A stretch of DNA of 64,000 nt from assembly GCA_964625465.1 (NCBI GenBank), contig CAZVFD010000003.1:1-64000 (forward strand), in the 5' to 3' direction. This DNA comes from CAZLFQ01 sp964625465. Lineage in GTDB: Bacteria > Pseudomonadota > Alphaproteobacteria > Rickettsiales > Midichloriaceae. The translations under genes were made by a program, and so were the position numbers. The notes beneath the pieces are model-generated. The model saw nothing but the letters and a program-made list of their open reading frames with translations. It was not told where the DNA came from and searched no databases. This document shows positions 17,273 to 25,312 of this stretch, one piece after another (the stretch's first letter is position 1; each line of letters starts with the position of its first letter).

Positions 17273-17683
17273 TTAATAATACAGCGAAAACCTTTTTGTA
17301 ATACTAGCAACTTTTTCAAACTCTCCAAATATTACTGCTGCGTAGTAAATATGTTCGTCTTGGGTTTTCTTTGCGATATTATCAATCTGCTCTAAATAGG
17401 TACCACCAGTCATGCTATCGACAAAAGCCAGTTGAGTTATGCCTTCCTCTTTAGCTTTAAGAACTGCTTTCTTAATATCGCTAGATTTGCCTCTTAAGAC
17501 TATGTATGGCATTCCAGACACTTTCCAATCGTTACCACTGGCATCTATATTTGATTGCAAAAAGCACTTCTCCTCATCAAGCCTACCTCCAACTGCAAAT
17601 GATGCGTGAGCTACTGCATTCATGGCCACCCCTGCTTCAAGCTCTTTATTTACTATTACTACTAATTTATTTTCAAAAGTCAT
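17273..17683 (-). CDS. DUF2000 family protein (peptidyl-tRNA hydrolase II-like fold)
   Basis: 136-residue cytoplasmic protein of the DUF2000 family: KLVVIVNKELEAGVAMNAVAHASFA at the start, MPYIVLRG in the middle and FVDSMTGGTYLEQI in the second half. DUF2000 proteins share the peptidyl-tRNA hydrolase II fold, but no activity is established as far as I know. Its start overlaps the AlaX stop (ATGA), making it the third gene of a YbaK-AlaX-DUF2000 operon. That context suggests a task in aminoacyl-tRNA quality control. Confidence 0.85.
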   Translation of the reverse strand: MTFENKLVVIVNKELEAGVAMNAVAHASFAVGGRLDEEKCFLQSNIDASGNDWKVSGMPYIVLRGKSSDIKKAVLKAKEEGITQLAFVDSMTGGTYLEQIDNIAKKTQDEHIYYAAVIFGEFEKVASITKRFSLYY

Positions 17684-18348
17684 TTCTCCTCCAAAATATT
17701 TATAGGTTGGTCTTGAACAAAAATCTCTATTCTTTCAATGCCCTTGCCTTGGTTTATTCTTTTCAATCTTATGGTTCCTATTTCGCCGGTTGTTTTGATA
17801 TGAGTACCGCCACAAGGTACAGATGAAAATTCATTTATTTTCCAATACCTTCTTTCAGTACTCTCGTCACTAAAGGTGCTGATGATCGCTTGATTTGAAT
17901 CAATGATCGATTGTGCACCATTTTGAATATCTCCTAAAACGGTAGACATACTGCCATTCCATTTAAAATCAATACGTGCTTTATCTTGAGAGATGTGAGC
18001 CCCCACTTTATGAGTATTTGGGAATTTTTGATATATTAATTCCAAAACAACTTCAGCAGCGAAATGTAGACGCATTAGTTTGTAACGCCTATCCCAATCA
18101 ATAGCAACTTTCACAATATCATTTTCATTTAGTTCATGCCCTTCTGGAACAGTATAATAAATTTCAATACCATCCTTTTGAGCTTTTAGAACCTCATAAC
18201 CGCCTATTGTACCTGTATCACTTTCTTGTCCTCCAGAAAAAGCATAGAAAATTGTCTCGGTTAAAGTGACTTGATTTCCATAAACAGTTTTTATGGTTGT
18301 TTCAAGTTCGGCTAAATATGGATCTTTCCAAAACACTTTAATAGTCAT
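17680..18348 (-). CDS. Alanyl-tRNA editing protein AlaX
   Basis: Free-standing editing domain related to the AlaRS editing module, which deacylates mischarged Ser- or Gly-tRNA-Ala. At 222 residues it corresponds to the medium AlaX form. FYAFSGGQESDTGTI and VPCGGTHIKTTGEIG (the CxxxH zinc motif) are clear. The first zinc motif reads HFAAE, where the usual HxxxH would have a second His, so one ligand is Glu or is missing; this may be a subgroup trait. It overlaps the YbaK gene upstream and the DUF2000 gene downstream by 4 bases each. Confidence 0.9.
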   Translation of the reverse strand: MTIKVFWKDPYLAELETTIKTVYGNQVTLTETIFYAFSGGQESDTGTIGGYEVLKAQKDGIEIYYTVPEGHELNENDIVKVAIDWDRRYKLMRLHFAAEVVLELIYQKFPNTHKVGAHISQDKARIDFKWNGSMSTVLGDIQNGAQSIIDSNQAIISTFSDESTERRYWKINEFSSVPCGGTHIKTTGEIGTIRLKRINQGKGIERIEIFVQDQPINILEEK

Positions 18349-18845
18349 ACTTTAGGTTCTGGATTTGATATTGAGATTACTGTACCTTTCGTGATTTCTT
18401 GCATATCCTTACTCTTGATGCAAAACACTGCATTTGGAGTACCAGCAGCTGCCCATACTTCATCGAGTAACATGAGATCTTTGTCTATATAAATAAACAG
18501 TATGTGATTTTTATGTCCAATTGGTGGAACGCCCCCGATAGCAAACCCTGTCGTTTTTCTGACAAAATCCGCATCAGCTTTAGCTATACTTTCTCCAACA
18601 TGAAGTGCTATTTGCTTTTCGTTTACTTGATTCGGCCCTGAAGCTAATACTAGTATAGGTTTATTGGTTTCTTGTGTTTTGAAAATAAGTGATTTTACAA
18701 TTTGTGAAACTTTGCAACCAATACTCTTTGCTGCATCAACTGCTGTTCGTGTGCTGCTGGGAAGTTCTATTACCTTAACGTCTATTCCACCTACATCTAA
18801 GGCATCTTGGACTTGTTGTGCACTAATCTTTAATTTCAGTTCCAT
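18345..18845 (-). CDS. YbaK/EbsC-type aminoacyl-tRNA deacylase
   Basis: 166-residue trans-editing protein of the YbaK/ProX superfamily, which hydrolyses misacylated tRNA such as Cys-tRNA-Pro or Ala-tRNA-Pro. The conserved lysine region appears as QIVKSLIFK near residue 50, followed by LVLASGPNQVNEKQI and the GGVPPIGH substrate loop near residue 105. First gene of the YbaK-AlaX-DUF2000 operon, transcribed away from the XRE-cupin regulator across a 93-base region with two matching operator-like sites. The exact tRNA substrate is not known. Confidence 0.9.
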   Translation of the reverse strand: MELKLKISAQQVQDALDVGGIDVKVIELPSSTRTAVDAAKSIGCKVSQIVKSLIFKTQETNKPILVLASGPNQVNEKQIALHVGESIAKADADFVRKTTGFAIGGVPPIGHKNHILFIYIDKDLMLLDEVWAAAGTPNAVFCIKSKDMQEITKGTVISISNPEPKV

Positions 18846-18863
18846 ATTCCTCTGTTTACTTTA

Positions 18864-18918
18864 TGTGCGTTATAGCATACAATTGATGGCATTATACATG
18901 TGTGCGCTATAACGCACA
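18864..18918. promoter_or_regulatory. Two copies of an 18-base operator-like site in a divergent promoter region
   Basis: Copy 1 on the plus strand is TGTGCGTTATAGCATACA (18864-18881). Copy 2 on the minus strand is TGTGCGTTATAGCGCACA (18918-18901). They differ at two positions, lie 37 bases apart and face each other; copy 2 is itself a perfect dyad TGTGCG-N6-CGCACA. They fill the space between the YbaK start (18845) and the XRE-cupin start (18939), so the likely binder is that regulator, controlling its own gene and the tRNA-editing operon. Confidence 0.8.
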
Positions 18919-18938
18919 AGAGTTATTTTTATACATAA

Positions 18939-19496
18939 ATGGAAAATTTAACTAAGAAAATATCCTATACCCTAAAATCTATCCGTAAGGAGTATGGATG
19001 GAGTCTAGATAAAGCAAGTCAAGAAACTGGTGTGAGCAAAGCCATGCTAGGGCAAATTGAGAGGGGCGAGTCTAGTCCCACAATTGCCACTCTTTGGAAG
19101 ATCGCTTCTGGGTTCAACGTTGCATTTTCATCTTTCGTTGATGATGTGAAATCTATTAAGGGTAAAGTAGTTCATAGAACTGGTAAAGTTAGAGAGATTC
19201 ATCCCCAAGATAGTAAGATAAAAGTACTACCATTATTCCCTTTTGATCGTAATCTCAATTTTGAGGCGTTTATAATCGAATTATCATCTAGGTGCGAGCA
19301 TATATCCCCACCGCATCAAAAAGGTGTTGTAGAGCACGTTATAGTGTCGGAAGGGCAGGTCGAAATATTGGTCAAAGGAAAGTGGAAAGCACTCAAAGAA
19401 AAAGAAGGCTTAAAATTCAATGCTGACCAACCACATGGTTATAGAAACCTTAAAAAGTCTAAGGCGGTTATTATTGATATAATCCATTATAAATAG
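18939..19496 (+). CDS. XRE-family regulator with cupin sensor domain
   Basis: 185-residue cytoplasmic transcription regulator. The N-terminal helix-turn-helix (about residues 10-65) includes WSLDKASQETGVSKAMLGQIERGESSPT and is typical of the XRE type. The C-terminal cupin (about 100-180) includes the LFPFDRNLNFEAFIIEL segment usual in this regulator class, HVIVSEGQVEILVKG and ADQPHGYRNL. Cupins in such regulators bind small metabolites, often amino-acid related. It is divergent from the YbaK-AlaX-DUF2000 genes, and the intergenic operator pair makes these its probable targets. Confidence 0.88.
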   Translation: MENLTKKISYTLKSIRKEYGWSLDKASQETGVSKAMLGQIERGESSPTIATLWKIASGFNVAFSSFVDDVKSIKGKVVHRTGKVREIHPQDSKIKVLPLFPFDRNLNFEAFIIELSSRCEHISPPHQKGVVEHVIVSEGQVEILVKGKWKALKEKEGLKFNADQPHGYRNLKKSKAVIIDIIHYK

Positions 19497-19499
19497 GAC

Positions 19500-19817
19500 C
19501 TAACTACTAGCTGTTCCCTTATGCTTGAGCCTCTTAGCATACTTCTCCATTGCTAGAGATAGAGCGGTTTCAATATCTATGTTAAGAGAATTGGCTAGGC
19601 AAATGAGGGAGTAAATTAAATCGCCAAGCTCCATTCCCATATGGTGATTTTTGGTTAGGCTCTTCTTGCCGTAGTCAGTTGCTTTTAATATCTCTTTGGC
19701 AAATTCTCCTAACTCTGAGGTGAGGTCAAGCAATCTATTTTCTGGCGAGCAATCTAATTTATTTTGGCTGCAAAAATTTGCAACTTTGCTTTGTAAATCT
19801 TTCTTTAGAAGTTCAAT
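19500..19817 (-). CDS. MazG-like nucleotide pyrophosphohydrolase with apparent ATT start
   Basis: Small all-alpha NTP pyrophosphohydrolase-like protein. The MazG motifs are visible: LDLTSELGEFAKEIL and MGMELGDLIYSLICLANSL (ExxE and ExxD metal sites). Family homology begins upstream of the only common in-frame start (TTG at about 19754), because CSPENRLLDL is part of the fold. The frame is open back to 19820, where a TGA stop lies, and the only plausible initiator there is ATT at 19817, within the parB 3' end (13-base overlap). That gives 105 residues, normal for stand-alone MazG-like proteins. It would be coupled to parB. Confidence 0.7.
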   Translation of the reverse strand: MELLKKDLQSKVANFCSQNKLDCSPENRLLDLTSELGEFAKEILKATDYGKKSLTKNHHMGMELGDLIYSLICLANSLNIDIETALSLAMEKYAKRLKHKGTASS

Positions 19818-20725
19818 TTCTCATTCCCGAGTCTTTGAATCAGCCAATCTAGTTGTTCCAAAGTTGTGAATTTAATTACAACTTGCCCGCCATCCAGTGT
19901 GTCATTTATTTGTACTGGCATATTGATTGTTTCAGTCAGCATTTTTTCGATTTCTATTAGATCCGAATCTTTAGTACAATGCTTCTCAGCCCCTTCTCTA
20001 ATCAATGTACGATGTCTTTTTTTGCCAGTTTTTTCAGGCGACTTTTGTTCACGCACGAAATTCTCAACTTCGCGCACACTCATGTTGTCATTTACAATTT
20101 TTGTAGCTAGCTCTGAAATATTGGGTGAATTAATAATACTTCTTGCATGTCCTGAAGATATTTTCTTAGTCTCTATAAGCTTTCTAACATCGTCTGGAAG
20201 TGTCAAAAGTCGCAAAGTATTGGTAACATGAGATCGACTTTTGCCAATCTTTTTGGCTATTGATTCTTGAGTATAATTAAACTCTTTTGTCATTCGTTCA
20301 TATGCTAAAGCCTCTTCGATTGGAGATAAGTCTTCGCGTTGAATATTTTCGATCAAGGCCATCTCAAAAGACTCTTGGTCCGAATAGCTTTTTACTATAC
20401 AGGGAACTTGAGCAAGTCCCACTTTTTTGGAAGCTTGCAATCTACGTTCACCAGCAATGAGCTGATATTTGTTGCCTACTACTCTGACAGTAATTGGCTG
20501 CAAAATTCCGTGTTCCTTGATGGAATTTGCTAGGTCTTGTAATTCTTCTTCTCCAAATACACGGCGTGGTTGATAAGGGTTTTTTTCAATTGAATTGATA
20601 CTCAATAATTTTACTTCTGAGGCGCTGGAATTATCAGTATTGATTGTTGTTACATTATCAGAAATCAAGGCTGATAGCCCTTTACCCAACGCTTTTTTTT
20701 CTGCTGACATCTTCTTGTTCCTCAT
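19805..20725 (-). CDS. parB: Chromosome partitioning protein ParB
   Basis: CTP-dependent DNA clamp that loads at parS sites and works with ParA to segregate the origin. The 306-residue protein has the N-terminal LGKGLSALI motif, the NPYQPRR box with GERRLQASK (CTP-binding ParB/Srx region, about residues 50-120), the HTH ESIAKKIGKSRSHVTNTLRLL near 155, and a C-terminal dimerisation region. Two starts are possible: 20725, or 20710 (MSAEKK), which has a better-placed GAGGA site. Either overlaps parA. It is followed by the MazG-like gene. Confidence 0.95.
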   Translation of the reverse strand: MRNKKMSAEKKALGKGLSALISDNVTTINTDNSSASEVKLLSINSIEKNPYQPRRVFGEEELQDLANSIKEHGILQPITVRVVGNKYQLIAGERRLQASKKVGLAQVPCIVKSYSDQESFEMALIENIQREDLSPIEEALAYERMTKEFNYTQESIAKKIGKSRSHVTNTLRLLTLPDDVRKLIETKKISSGHARSIINSPNISELATKIVNDNMSVREVENFVREQKSPEKTGKKRHRTLIREGAEKHCTKDSDLIEIEKMLTETINMPVQINDTLDGGQVVIKFTTLEQLDWLIQRLGNEKLNF

Positions 20726-21506
20726 TATCGTTTAAAATTTCGAATTTGGTTAACATTTCCTTAGCAAGCATCATATAAGCATGTGATCCCAAACATTTAT
20801 TATCATAAATTAGTGCAGGTTTTCCATGTGATGGCGCTTCGGAAAGCTTAATATTTCTTGGTATGACTGTCTGGTAAACTATATCTTCAAAAGTGCTTCT
20901 GACGTCTTGTTCAACTTGTACGGCGAGTCTATTTCTTCTATCCATCATAGTTAGAATTATGCCCTCGATATGAAGTTTAGGGTTTAGAGATTTTTTAATT
21001 AGGTTTGTTGTGTTGATCAAATGAACTAGCCCTTCGAGAGCAAAGAATTCGCACTGAAGAGGAATTATTAGGTTGGTGGCAAAGCACAAAGAATTTATGG
21101 TTAATAAGCCAAGTGAAGGTGGGCAATCAATTATAATGAAATCATATTCAAAAGTTAGGGGTTCTAACTTTTCTTTTAGCTGGGTTTCCTTATTTGCAAC
21201 GTTATGTAATTCAATTTCTGCTGCAGCTAAATCAACTGTTGCGGATAAAACTTCTAGTTTAGGCACCATTGTTTTTGTAATTGCTTGGTAAACATCAACG
21301 CCATTTATCAGGACGTCATAAATGGTTACTTTCCTCGACTTTGTTTCTATGCCCAAGCCTGTACTGGCATTGCCTTGAGGATCTAGGTCGATGAGTAAAA
21401 CCTTCTTACCTATGGCTGCTATTGCGGTTGCTATGTTGATTGCGGTAGTGGTTTTGCCGACGCCACCTTTTTGGTTTGCTATTGCTATTGTTATGCTTTG
21501 TTCCAT
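20682..21506 (-). CDS. parA: Chromosome partitioning ATPase ParA
   Basis: Deviant Walker-A ATPase that drives origin segregation with ParB. The 274-residue protein begins with ITIAIANQKGGVGKTTTAINIA (deviant P-loop KGGVGKTT), followed by LLIDLDPQGNASTGLG and DFIIIDCPPSLGLL (Walker B). It overlaps rsmG by 16 bases and parB by about 30-44 bases. The mnmE-mnmG-rsmG-parA-parB order is the classical origin-proximal arrangement. Confidence 0.96.
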   Translation of the reverse strand: MEQSITIAIANQKGGVGKTTTAINIATAIAAIGKKVLLIDLDPQGNASTGLGIETKSRKVTIYDVLINGVDVYQAITKTMVPKLEVLSATVDLAAAEIELHNVANKETQLKEKLEPLTFEYDFIIIDCPPSLGLLTINSLCFATNLIIPLQCEFFALEGLVHLINTTNLIKKSLNPKLHIEGIILTMMDRRNRLAVQVEQDVRSTFEDIVYQTVIPRNIKLSEAPSHGKPALIYDNKCLGSHAYMMLAKEMLTKFEILNDNEEQEDVSRKKSVG

Positions 21507-22102
21507 TTAGGGCTTAAGTTTTTGATTACTAAAATCACCCCTTCAGTTTTATAAATATTTTGGAATTCTTGCAACTCATAATTCCAATTTTTTGAAACTT
21601 CTTTTAGCTCGTCTTTTTGTTTTTTACTTTTGAGTAGTATTATAGTTGTCTCTTTTGAGATCATGTGCGTGCATAAATTAATTAAATCTCCCACACTTGT
21701 GACGGCTCTTGAGACTATGTACTCAGGTTTTTCAAACACTTTTTTTATATCATTATTTATAACTGTGTTTGGCAGGTTTAGTTCTAAGATTACTGTTTTC
21801 AAAAAAGTACACTTTTTTGTTATTATTTCAACCATCTTGCATTTGGTATAACCTAAAATTGCCAGAACCATCCCAGGAAACCCCGCCCCAGAACCGACGT
21901 CAATAATAGTAGAATTTTTATTATTAATATAAGATTGTAGTTGAAGGCAATCTAGGAGATGTTCATTAAGTAATAATTCTCTGTTGCTTTTTTTAGATAC
22001 TAAGTTGATCTTCGTATTCCATTTTAGAATAAGCTCTAAATACTTCTCTAAGTTGAGAGATGTTTCACGTGAAACGTTTTGAAATGAAAAAAAATTATCC
22101 AT
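21491..22102 (-). CDS. rsmG: 16S rRNA (guanine-527-N7)-methyltransferase RsmG
   Basis: Methylates N7 of G527 in 16S rRNA; also called GidB. The chosen start (MDNFFSFQNVSRETS) at 22102 overlaps the mnmG stop by 8 bases and matches the family N-terminus; an upstream in-frame ATG would overlap mnmG more. The SAM site IIDVGSGAGFPGMVLAI is near residue 65, and VSRAVTSV follows near 120. A parS site is embedded in its first codons (the VSRET part). Confidence 0.95.
   Translation of the reverse strand: MDNFFSFQNVSRETSLNLEKYLELILKWNTKINLVSKKSNRELLLNEHLLDCLQLQSYINNKNSTIIDVGSGAGFPGMVLAILGYTKCKMVEIITKKCTFLKTVILELNLPNTVINNDIKKVFEKPEYIVSRAVTSVGDLINLCTHMISKETTIILLKSKKQKDELKEVSKNWNYELQEFQNIYKTEGVILVIKNLSPKWNKA
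22061..22076. promoter_or_regulatory. parS site within the rsmG 5' end
   Basis: TGTTTCACGTGAAACG matches the near-universal chromosomal parS consensus TGTTTCACGTGAAACA except at the last base and contains the perfect GTTTCACGTGAAAC core. It lies about 1.3 kb from parB. Confidence 0.92.
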
Positions 22103-23939
22103 GCTTTTTAATATATACCTGTAATGCAACAATGGCAGCCGGAGTCATGCCCTGTATTTTTTTTGCCTCTGCTATGTTTGCTGGGCGCATTCTATCAAGT
22201 TTTGACCTAACTTCATTTGAGAGGCTGCCTACCTTAAAGTAATCAATAGTTTTCGGGATTAGAATTTCCGACTCATGGTTGTATAGATTGATATCATCAT
22301 GAAGTCTACTTTCTAAGGGTTTGTACAATGCTTCTATGGCGATTTTCTCTAGTGCCTTAGCAGTAAACTCTGAGACTCTAGGCTCGATAGCTCGAATTTC
22401 GTTAAGGGTAATTGAGGGCAGAGATAGTAAATCAAATAAACTTCTTCTTCTGCCATCTTGTGTTATTGGTATGCCATTATCGTTAAGCGACTTTGGTGTA
22501 TGAGTTACTGACTTCATAAAGCTTCTTATTTCAAAGAGCTGACTCTCAATATTCTTGAAGTGAGTATAGCGCTTTAGAGAAATTAGACCTGCTGAGTTAG
22601 CTTTTTCAGTAAGTCGCTGATCCGAATTGTCTGGTCGCAAGTGAATTCTGAATTCAGCTCTAGCAGTCATCATTCTGTACGGTTCGATCGTACCGTTAGT
22701 GATTAAGTCGTTTATTAAAACTCCTATATATGATTCAGACCTGCTGTTCGTAAACTCCGTGTTATGTAGAAATAGGGCAGCATTTGCCCCTGCAATTATG
22801 CCCTGGCCTGCAGCTTCTTCATAGCCGGTTGTTCCGTTGATTTGGCCTGCTAAAAATAGTCCTTTTATTTTTTTTGTTTCCAGTGTGGCTTTCAACTCTC
22901 TAGGATCAACATAATCGTATTCAATCGCATATCCATATTTAAGTATTTTTACGTTTTCAAGCCCAGGTATTGATCTAATAATTTTGTCTTGAATATATTC
23001 TGGAAATGATGTTGATATGCCGTTAGGGTAAACCGTGTCATCGTCAAGTCCTTCAGGTTCTAAAAACACTTGATGTCTATCTTTATCTGAAAAGCGCTTT
23101 ACCTTATCCTCAATTGATGGACAATATCTGGGGCCAGAGGATGAAATTTGTCCTGAGTACATGGGTGATTCATGGATATTATCCAAAATAATCTGATGGG
23201 TCTCGGAGTTAGTATAGGTGGAATAGCAATCAATCTGTGGGACTGTAATTTTTTCTGTTAGTGTTGAAAAAGGAGTCGGTGGAGAGTCTCCAGGTTGCTT
23301 CTCTAAGTTTCTCCAATCTATAGTATTCTTATCTAATCTTGCAGGTGTGCCTGTTTTAAGTCTGCTCACATGAAGAGAGGTTTTTCTTATAGTTGTTGCG
23401 AGCTTGATTGAAGGATTTTCTCCTGATCTTCCTGCGGGTATAGTTTTCCTCCCTAGGTGGATTAGGCCTCCCAAAAATGTTCCAGTTGTAAGCACTACCG
23501 AAGAGCATGTTAAGAGTTTGTCATCTACATACACGCCCTCAACTTTGCCATCGCAAATCTTCAGATCTGTAACCTCGTTTTCAAGTATCGAGAGGTTTTT
23601 ACACTCGGCTAGTAAGCCTTGAACAGCCTTTTTATATAGCTTTCTGTCGGCTTGTGCTCTTGGTCCCCATACAGCTGGACCTTTACTAGAGTTTAATATC
23701 TTAAAATGTATACCAGCCTGATCGATCGCTTGAGCCATTATGCCATCCATAGCGTCAACTTCTCTTACAATTATTCCTTTTGCAACTCCTCCAATTGATG
23801 GGTTGCAGGACATTTCTCCAAGATTATTGTATGAGTAGGTAATTAAAGCTGTTCTAGCTCCAATGCGCGCAGCAGCAGCAGCAGCCTCACAACCAGCATG
23901 CCCACCTCCAATCACTATAACATCAAAATCTTTTACCAT
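22095..23939 (-). CDS. mnmG: tRNA 5-carboxymethylaminomethyluridine modification enzyme MnmG
   Basis: FAD-dependent partner of MnmE (GidA) that forms the cmnm5 modification on U34 of several tRNAs. The 614-residue protein has the N-terminal dinucleotide site VIGGGHAGCEAAAAAARIG, the MSCNPSIGG motif with the conserved Cys, GLFLAGQINGTTGYEEAAGQG, and a helical C-terminal domain that contacts MnmE, ending in MTPAAIVALQVYIKK. The ATG lies directly after a parS site. Confidence 0.97.
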   Translation of the reverse strand: MVKDFDVIVIGGGHAGCEAAAAAARIGARTALITYSYNNLGEMSCNPSIGGVAKGIIVREVDAMDGIMAQAIDQAGIHFKILNSSKGPAVWGPRAQADRKLYKKAVQGLLAECKNLSILENEVTDLKICDGKVEGVYVDDKLLTCSSVVLTTGTFLGGLIHLGRKTIPAGRSGENPSIKLATTIRKTSLHVSRLKTGTPARLDKNTIDWRNLEKQPGDSPPTPFSTLTEKITVPQIDCYSTYTNSETHQIILDNIHESPMYSGQISSSGPRYCPSIEDKVKRFSDKDRHQVFLEPEGLDDDTVYPNGISTSFPEYIQDKIIRSIPGLENVKILKYGYAIEYDYVDPRELKATLETKKIKGLFLAGQINGTTGYEEAAGQGIIAGANAALFLHNTEFTNSRSESYIGVLINDLITNGTIEPYRMMTARAEFRIHLRPDNSDQRLTEKANSAGLISLKRYTHFKNIESQLFEIRSFMKSVTHTPKSLNDNGIPITQDGRRRSLFDLLSLPSITLNEIRAIEPRVSEFTAKALEKIAIEALYKPLESRLHDDINLYNHESEILIPKTIDYFKVGSLSNEVRSKLDRMRPANIAEAKKIQGMTPAAIVALQVYIKKHG

Positions 23940-23955
23940 TGTTTCACGTGAAACT
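23940..23955. promoter_or_regulatory. parS site between mnmE and mnmG
   Basis: TGTTTCACGTGAAACT, a perfect 14-base parS core, fills the gap between the mnmE stop codon (23956-23954) and the mnmG start (23939). It is the second parS within 1.9 kb and supports origin-proximal location. Confidence 0.92.
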
Positions 23956-25312
23956 ATTTACCTATACAAAACGAAGAGAAAATTAAATCAAGAATCTCCT
24001 CTACTTCTATCTTTCCAGTAATCATGCCTAGTTCAGAGGCAGCTAGCCTTATATACTCAGTTGAAATATCCAATCTAGAGGCTTCATCAACTAGGTCCAA
24101 GCATTTAACACAGTTAGTTAAATTTACCCGGTATCTATGATGAGTAATTAGAGGCTCATTAGATATTGAATATCTACTTAATATTAAGGCAGATAAGGCA
24201 TTGATTAGTTGGTCAGTAGCATAGCCTGTTTTAGCAGAAATTTCAAGTAATTGACAATAATCTAAAAATTCATCCTTTAGGCAATTATAATCTTCTAATA
24301 CGAAATCATTGAATTTATCTCTTTTGTTGAATAAGACAAACGTAGGTTTTTCTTTGGAGATCAGAGACTTAACTGCTGAGAGAGACTCTTTATCGCCAAT
24401 ATCCAGCACTATAAGTTGTACATCAGACTCTTCCAAAGTTTTCATAGCTCTTTTTACGCCTTCTTGCTCAATGCTATCATGTGTCTCTCTAATTCCAGCT
24501 GTGTCATATAATATTAGAGGAAAGCCGTTTAAATTAATTTTTACTTTTAAAACATCTCGAGTAGTACCAGCGATATCTGAAACTATAGCAACATCGCTCT
24601 TTGCTAAAAGGTTTAGCAATGATGATTTTCCAGCGTTTGGGGCACCAACAATTGCTACATTCAGTCCTCTATTCAGAATTTCACCAGAATTGTTGTCAGA
24701 TAAGTGATTTTTAATCTCTTTTGATAAAGTTACCAAATCAGTGAAGGCTGACTGCACTAGGTTTTTAGGGATGTCATCTTCTGGAAAGTCAATTAAAGCT
24801 TCGAGCTTAAATAAGTGATTTAATATCCTAGAACGCCATTCGTTATAGAGAGCGCCAAGCTGGCCGTTAAGCTGACGTAATGCAGTATTTTTTTGGAGGC
24901 GTGTTTCTGCGTCAATCAAATCTACTAAAGCCTCGGCTTGAGTTAAATCGAGTTTTGAGTTTAAAAAAGCTCTCTTTGAGAATTCTCCAGGTTCTGCCAT
25001 TCTAAGAAATTCCATGTTACCTAAAGTCTCAAGTAAATGGTCTATTACGGCAATGCTGCCATGAAACTGGATTTCTACAATATCTTCCCCCGTAAAGCTA
25101 TTTGGAGCCTTAAAATAGAGAATGATTGCCTGATCTATTGGTTCGCCATTGCTTGGGTCAGCCAAATGAACTAGGGAAGCCACTCTCGGCTCAACATTAA
25201 TTTGGGGGCATAATTTGTTCAAGGCTAACAAAGATCCTTCGCCCGAGATGCGAACAACCGCAACACCAGACCTTCCTGCCAAAGTAGAGAGAGCGAATAT
25301 TGTATCGGCCAT
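23954..25312 (-). CDS. mnmE: tRNA modification GTPase MnmE
   Basis: G protein (TrmE) that works with MnmG on U34 modification. 452 residues: an N-terminal formyl-THF-binding domain starting DTIFALSTLAGRSGVAVVRISG, the helical domain, and a G domain at about 215-375 with GAPNAGKSSLLN (G1), DTAGIRET (G3) and FNKRD (G4). The C-terminus SFCIGK carries the conserved C-x-G-K signature. The ATG overlaps the lytic transglycosylase stop by one base (TAATG), so translation is probably coupled. Confidence 0.97.
   Translation of the reverse strand: MADTIFALSTLAGRSGVAVVRISGEGSLLALNKLCPQINVEPRVASLVHLADPSNGEPIDQAIILYFKAPNSFTGEDIVEIQFHGSIAVIDHLLETLGNMEFLRMAEPGEFSKRAFLNSKLDLTQAEALVDLIDAETRLQKNTALRQLNGQLGALYNEWRSRILNHLFKLEALIDFPEDDIPKNLVQSAFTDLVTLSKEIKNHLSDNNSGEILNRGLNVAIVGAPNAGKSSLLNLLAKSDVAIVSDIAGTTRDVLKVKINLNGFPLILYDTAGIRETHDSIEQEGVKRAMKTLEESDVQLIVLDIGDKESLSAVKSLISKEKPTFVLFNKRDKFNDFVLEDYNCLKDEFLDYCQLLEISAKTGYATDQLINALSALILSRYSISNEPLITHHRYRVNLTNCVKCLDLVDEASRLDISTEYIRLAASELGMITGKIEVEEILDLIFSSFCIGK

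Noticed and set aside
19500..19733. 77-residue MazG-like protein starting at an internal TTG
   Set aside because: It would lack conserved N-terminal residues (CSPENR and the helix before) that are encoded in frame upstream.
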